Origin: Spongiactinospora rosea
GTDB lineage: Bacteria > Actinomycetota > Actinomycetes > Streptosporangiales > Streptosporangiaceae
Reading direction: 5' to 3'
Assembly (NCBI RefSeq): GCF_003315795.1
Contig: NZ_QMEY01000007.1
Span: forward strand, 62,001-126,000
DNA: 64,000 nt
Numbering within the stretch: position 1 is the stretch's first letter; each line of letters begins with the position of its first letter. Shown here one piece after another: positions 60,438-64,000 of this stretch. A program made the translations under genes and the position numbers. The notes beneath the pieces are model-generated. The model was not told where the DNA came from and did no database searches. It saw only the letters and a list, made by a program, of their open reading frames with translations.

Positions 60438-62291
60438 ATGAACCTCAGCCTGAGCGACATCGTGCCACCCCTGCGCTGGACCTCCCCCAGGCAGATCGCG
60501 CCGATCGCGGACGACCCACGCCTGCCACAGGTGTGGTGGCAGGCGCTGCCCGTCGATCGTGCCTGCGCCACCATCGGGACCCCGCAGGTGGCCGCGCGGC
60601 TCGCCGACCTGTCCATGGCCTGCTGGGGACACCTTGTGCTCGGCGACATCCTGCCGCTGGTCAGGTTCACCGATCCGCTCGACTCCGCGCGGACCGCCGA
60701 CACCCTCGGCCGCGAGGTCGTCCACAAGCTCTGCCTGTCGGTGATCGAGCGCCTGCTCGAACCCGCCGAGACCCGTACGGCGGTGCCGCCCCACCCCACC
60801 CGCCCCGAGCTGCCCATCCCCGAGCTGATCAACGAGATCTTCGCCGAGCTGGACGACCGCCAGCGGGCCATCGCCCGCGACCGGCTGTACGCGCCGCAGC
60901 GGGCCACCCTCGACGAGCTGGCCCAGCGCTTCTCGGTGACCCGTGAGCGCATCCGGCAGATCGAGCGCGACCTGCGCGACCATGTCGAGTCGTGGCTGTC
61001 GGGGCCCGACGCCGCGCCCGTGGTGGCGCACGTTACCTGGCTGCGCGGCCGGCTCGGCTCCGCCGTCCCCGCCGACGACCTGGCCGGGGCGGTCGCCTGG
61101 CACCGGGCCGACCTCATCGCGCTGGGCATCCCGGTGTGGCGGTTCGTGCGCACCCTGCTGACCGGCTTCGAGCAGGTGGACGGCTGGCTGGTCGCGGGCG
61201 GCGCGGACGAGCTGCGCGAGAAGACCCGCCAGTTGTTCACCGACGGGCCGCGCCCGCTGCCCGAGGCGGTCTCGCTGGTGTCCCAGCTCGGCGTACGCGA
61301 CGACGTCGCCGAGCGCTGGATCATGGCGGTCCCCCACCTGCGGGTCCTCGACGGGCACGTGGTGGCCTGGCCGCGCAGCGTCAACGAGAAGGCCGAGGCG
61401 GTGCTGGCCATCGCGGGCATCCCGCTGACCCCCGAGGAGATCCAGGAGCGCATCGGCGAGGACTACAGCCTGGTGGGCATCCGCAACCAGCTCACCGCCG
61501 ACGACCGGTTCCTGCGGGTCGACCGCAACAAGTACGGCCTGACCCGCTGGGGCGGCGAACAGTACCTCGGCATCCGCGAGATGATCGCCAGGGAGATCGA
61601 GCGGGCCGGGGGCGAGGCGTCGGTCAACACCATCGTGAGCCACCTCACCACCCGCTACGACGTCAGCGAGAGCTCGGTGCGCGCCTACGCGGGCGGCCCC
61701 GGTTTCGAGCGGTCCCAGCGGGGCTGGATCCGGGTGGCGGGCCAGGAGGTCGCCGAGCCGTACCAGCCGCGCCGCGACGTCTCCGAGACCCGGCGGTGTT
61801 TCCGCAGCCGCGACGGCCGCTGGTGGCACCGGGTCGATGTCAACGCCGAGCACCTGCGCGGTTCGGGCTCGCCGCTGCCCACCGGGTTCGCCGCCTACCT
61901 GGGCATGGCCCCGGGCGGGCAGCTCACCGCCTCGGCCCCGTCCGGCGACGTGGTGATCAGCTGGCACAACCAGCCGACCATGGGCTCGATCCGGCCGGTG
62001 CTGGTGGAGTTCGGCGCGCAGGAGGGCGACCACATCTTCCTGACGGTGTCCGACGGCGGGGAGCTGCTGACCAGGTTCCTCCAGTCGGCCGCGCCCAGCC
62101 TGCCGCCGCTCAACCGGGCGCTGCACCTGATCGGCTACACCGCGCCGGTGGCGTCGGAGGCCGAGGGGGCGCGGCTGATCGGCGCGCGGATCGGCCTGCC
62201 CGAGGGTTCGGGCCGGGACGACGTGCTGACCCGGCTGCGCGAACGCGGCGACCGGGACATCCTTGCCTTCCTCGACCCAACGGTGCCCTAG
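60438..62291 (+). CDS. sigma-region-4-like HTH protein, paralogue C of the helicase-associated pair
   Basis: 617 residues. N-terminal domain (1 to about 115, MNLSLSDIVPPLRW) as in paralogue A. About 129-190 holds a sigma-70 region-4-like helix-turn-helix (LDELAQRFSVTRERIRQIER), then AVAWHRADLIALGIPVWRFV (matching A), a winged-helix/HARE-like region about 316-420 (EKAEAVLAIAGIPLTPEEIQ, FLRVDRNKYGLTRWGGE), and the shared C-terminal domain (444-617, TRRCFRSRDGRWWHRV ... RLRERGDRDILAFL). It probably binds DNA; partner of the helicase by gene order. ATG 60438 lies 51 bp after the helicase stop. Confidence 0.85.
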   Translation: MNLSLSDIVPPLRWTSPRQIAPIADDPRLPQVWWQALPVDRACATIGTPQVAARLADLSMACWGHLVLGDILPLVRFTDPLDSARTADTLGREVVHKLCLSVIERLLEPAETRTAVPPHPTRPELPIPELINEIFAELDDRQRAIARDRLYAPQRATLDELAQRFSVTRERIRQIERDLRDHVESWLSGPDAAPVVAHVTWLRGRLGSAVPADDLAGAVAWHRADLIALGIPVWRFVRTLLTGFEQVDGWLVAGGADELREKTRQLFTDGPRPLPEAVSLVSQLGVRDDVAERWIMAVPHLRVLDGHVVAWPRSVNEKAEAVLAIAGIPLTPEEIQERIGEDYSLVGIRNQLTADDRFLRVDRNKYGLTRWGGEQYLGIREMIAREIERAGGEASVNTIVSHLTTRYDVSESSVRAYAGGPGFERSQRGWIRVAGQEVAEPYQPRRDVSETRRCFRSRDGRWWHRVDVNAEHLRGSGSPLPTGFAAYLGMAPGGQLTASAPSGDVVISWHNQPTMGSIRPVLVEFGAQEGDHIFLTVSDGGELLTRFLQSAAPSLPPLNRALHLIGYTAPVASEAEGARLIGARIGLPEGSGRDDVLTRLRERGDRDILAFLDPTVP

Positions 62292-62308
62292 CGCCTAGGC
62301 TCGGTGGC

Positions 62309-63703
62309 ATGCTGCGGTTGTACGACACGCGGAGCAGGCGGGCCGAGCCGGTCGTGAACGGCCGGTCGCTGCGGATGTACACCTGCGGCCCGACGGTCTA
62401 CCGGCATGCCCACGTCGGCAACCTGCGGTCCTATCTGCTGTCCGACCTGATCCGCCGGGTCGCCGAGCGGCAGCGCGCGCGGGTCGTGGTCTGCCGCAAC
62501 ATCACCGACGTGGGCCACCTGGCCGACGACGCCGCGATCGACCCGGCGGGCGAGGACAAGGTCCTGGCGCGGGCCCGGGCCGAGGGCCGCCCGGCCCACG
62601 AGGTCGCCCGGTTCTACGAAGAAGCGTTCCTGGCCGACAGCGCGGCACTGAACATCCGCCCGCCCGAGCACGCGCCCCGGGCCACCGAGTCCATCGACCT
62701 GATGATCGAGCTGATCGCCAAGCTGATCGAGAAGGGGCACGCGTACGTCACGGCCGGCGGCTCGGTGTTCTTCGCCGCCGAGTCCTTCCCGACATATGGC
62801 GAGATCTCCGGCAACCGGCTGGACCGGCTCCGGCCCGGCCACCGGATCGACGGCGTCGATCCCCGCAAGCGCCACCACGCCGACTGGGCGCTGTGGAAGC
62901 CCGCCGACCGCGAGCTGACCTGGGACTCCCCGTGGGGGCGCGGCTTTCCCGGCTGGCACGTGGAGTGCTCGGCGATGTCGCTGCGCCACCTCGGCGACCG
63001 GGTCGATCTGCACACCGGCGGCATCGACCTGCGCTTCCCCCACCACGAGGACGAACGCGCCCAGTCCGACGCCGCCGCCGGGCACGAGGTGGTGGCGCAC
63101 TGGGCGCACGGCGAGCACCTGCTGTTCGAGGGGCGCAAGATGGCCAAGTCGGCGGGCAACGTGGTGCTGCTGTCCGACGTGACGGCCGCCGGTCTCGACC
63201 CGCTGGCCGTACGCCTGGCGCTGCTCGAACACCGCTACCGGCAGCAGCTGAACCTCACCTGGGAGACCCTGCGCGCCGCCGACCGCACCCTGCGCCGCTG
63301 GCGGACCCGCGTCGCCCAGTGGGCCGAGTCGCCCAGCCGGCCGATGAGCGCGGAGGCCGTGGCCCGCGCCCAGGAGGCGATCGACGACGACCTCGACCTC
63401 CCCGCGGCCCTGCGGATCATGCGCGACCTCGAACGCGACGAGGGCGAGCCGCCGGGGGCGAAGTTCGAGGCGTTCCTGCACCTGGACCACATCCTGGCCC
63501 TCGACCTGTCCGCCGACATCGGCAAGGTCCCGGCCACGCCCCCGCTGCCCGGCGGCGCGGCCGAGCTGCTGAAGCAGCGCGCCCAGGCCAGGGACGCGGG
63601 CGACTGGCCCGCCGCCGACCGCCTCCGCACCGAGCTGGCCGAGCTGGGCGTCAAGGTCGCCGACACCCCGGAGGGCCAGATCGCCACCCCCGGCCTGAGT
63701 TAG
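62309..63703 (+). CDS. cysS: cysteinyl-tRNA synthetase homologue
   Basis: A 464-residue class I synthetase. CGPTVYRHAHVGNLRSYLLS contains the zinc Cys and the HIGH-type motif (HVGN); later zinc ligands are in WHVECSAMS and DLRFPHHEDERAQSDA. The second signature reads KMAKSAGNV, with Ala where KMSKS is usual. The C-terminal helical domain (RAQARDAGDWPAADRLRTEL) is typical of CysRS. The gene follows paralogue C by 17 bp. It may be a normal CysRS or a second, specialised copy; a dedicated role with the helicase genes is possible but unproven. Confidence 0.85.
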   Translation: MLRLYDTRSRRAEPVVNGRSLRMYTCGPTVYRHAHVGNLRSYLLSDLIRRVAERQRARVVVCRNITDVGHLADDAAIDPAGEDKVLARARAEGRPAHEVARFYEEAFLADSAALNIRPPEHAPRATESIDLMIELIAKLIEKGHAYVTAGGSVFFAAESFPTYGEISGNRLDRLRPGHRIDGVDPRKRHHADWALWKPADRELTWDSPWGRGFPGWHVECSAMSLRHLGDRVDLHTGGIDLRFPHHEDERAQSDAAAGHEVVAHWAHGEHLLFEGRKMAKSAGNVVLLSDVTAAGLDPLAVRLALLEHRYRQQLNLTWETLRAADRTLRRWRTRVAQWAESPSRPMSAEAVARAQEAIDDDLDLPAALRIMRDLERDEGEPPGAKFEAFLHLDHILALDLSADIGKVPATPPLPGGAAELLKQRAQARDAGDWPAADRLRTELAELGVKVADTPEGQIATPGLS

Positions 63704-63746
63704 CCCGATTTGACACCCGCCCGCGCGGCGGGGTCTGCTGTATCGC

Positions 63747-64000
63747 GTGACGGACACCGGTCATCCCCCCGCGCGCGGCGAACGACCGAGTCACTTCCGG
63801 TCGGCCGCCTATTCGCAGGCCGCTCTCGCGCGCATCACGCTCTCCCACATCGCCCGCGACATCGCCGACGCCGCCCGCCGCCTGGTCCCCACGACCGAGG
63901 ACCACTACGCGAGTGACGGCGACCACATCCGGGCCGCCGCCGACCTGCTGGCGCAGGCGCGGCAACTGCTGGAGTACGCGGTCACCTACGAACGGGCCAA
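63747..64000 (+). CDS. hypothetical protein, 3' end beyond window
   Basis: GTG 63747 opens a frame that runs to the window end (84 complete codons visible). The product is Ala/Arg/His-rich and helical (SAAYSQAALARITLSHIARD, HIRAAADLLAQARQLLEYAV), without a recognised motif. It could be a four-helix-type regulatory or sensor protein; the family cannot be judged from this part. It begins 44 bp after the cysS homologue stop and may be co-transcribed. Confidence 0.55.
   Translation, partial: MTDTGHPPARGERPSHFRSAAYSQAALARITLSHIARDIADAARRLVPTTEDHYASDGDHIRAAADLLAQARQLLEYAVTYERA

Noticed and set aside
60992..62308. Long upstream extension of the cysteinyl-tRNA synthetase frame
   Set aside because: It is out of frame with paralogue C, which occupies this DNA; the synthetase homology starts at ATG 62309.

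Overview
The window is chromosomal DNA from a high-GC actinobacterium. GC-rich third codon positions, frequent GTG/TTG starts, several probable leaderless starts, and lineage-typical families (DUF3117, DUF6758, DUF6529, the sigE/anti-sigma/htrA/tatB cluster, actinobacterial dapD and dapC) all point that way. Placement in Streptosporangiales (Nonomuraea/Streptosporangium-like) is an inference from gene content, not shown.

Layout. 1-3704: alpha/beta hydrolase (cut by the window edge), MpaB-family oxygenase, enoyl-CoA hydratase, AraC regulator. 3713-9535: a decayed Tn3-family transposon bounded by matching terminal inverted repeats. It carries a broken transposase, a MerR regulator divergent from an MFS exporter, a tRNA-Thr 3' half with its terminator, a 152-bp palindromic element and a broken resolvase next to a res-like site. 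9552-12200: non-coding repeats, an excisionase remnant and a GC-poor orphan gene. 12258-18897: RecB-family nuclease, an oxidative-stress group (Cys-rich MarR, catalase, redoxin) with the same operator palindrome at two promoters, cydB and lysR remnants joined end to end, a metallo-beta-lactamase-fold protein lacking metal ligands, DUF6758, NUDIX. 18866-29767: a 1180-residue membrane-anchored Asp-box protein, CPBP protease, a secreted protein with DUF6529, a CitE-like lyase, BioY, a receiver-like protein, a PPOX-like protein, an EamA transporter and an ECF41-type sigma factor. 29876-33845: MgtE-N/CBS protein, DUF1003, MarR, Mrp ATPase, GNAT. 34042-39502: TatB, HtrA, RseB-like protein, anti-sigma factor, SigE and a divergent O-methyltransferase, the envelope-stress cluster. 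39522-52385: PepA, DUF3117, PaaX regulator with enoyl-CoA hydratase, Tag, DivIVA-like protein, two LOG proteins, DapE/DapD, two membrane proteins, DapC/FdxA, a small SH3-like protein and a lipoprotein. 52386-54990: about 2.6 kb without genes, made of two families of long degenerate repeats, one unit interrupted by a 210-bp IS5-derived mini-element.

55045-63703 is the most interesting coding region. A methyltransferase is followed by two large paralogous proteins (766 and 617 residues) that flank a UvrD-type helicase with a RelE-like N-terminus, and then by a cysteinyl-tRNA synthetase homologue, all on one strand with short gaps. The paralogues share N-terminal, middle and C-terminal domains, but only the second keeps a clear sigma-region-4-like helix-turn-helix and winged-helix region. 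I do not know a described system with this composition and flag it as the best candidate for new biology.

Other leads: the MarR/redoxin operator pair, the repeat family with a GTCGGGC/GCCCGAC hairpin (six copies in two distant non-coding blocks), the GC-poor orphan gene, and a receiver domain with Glu at the phosphorylation position.
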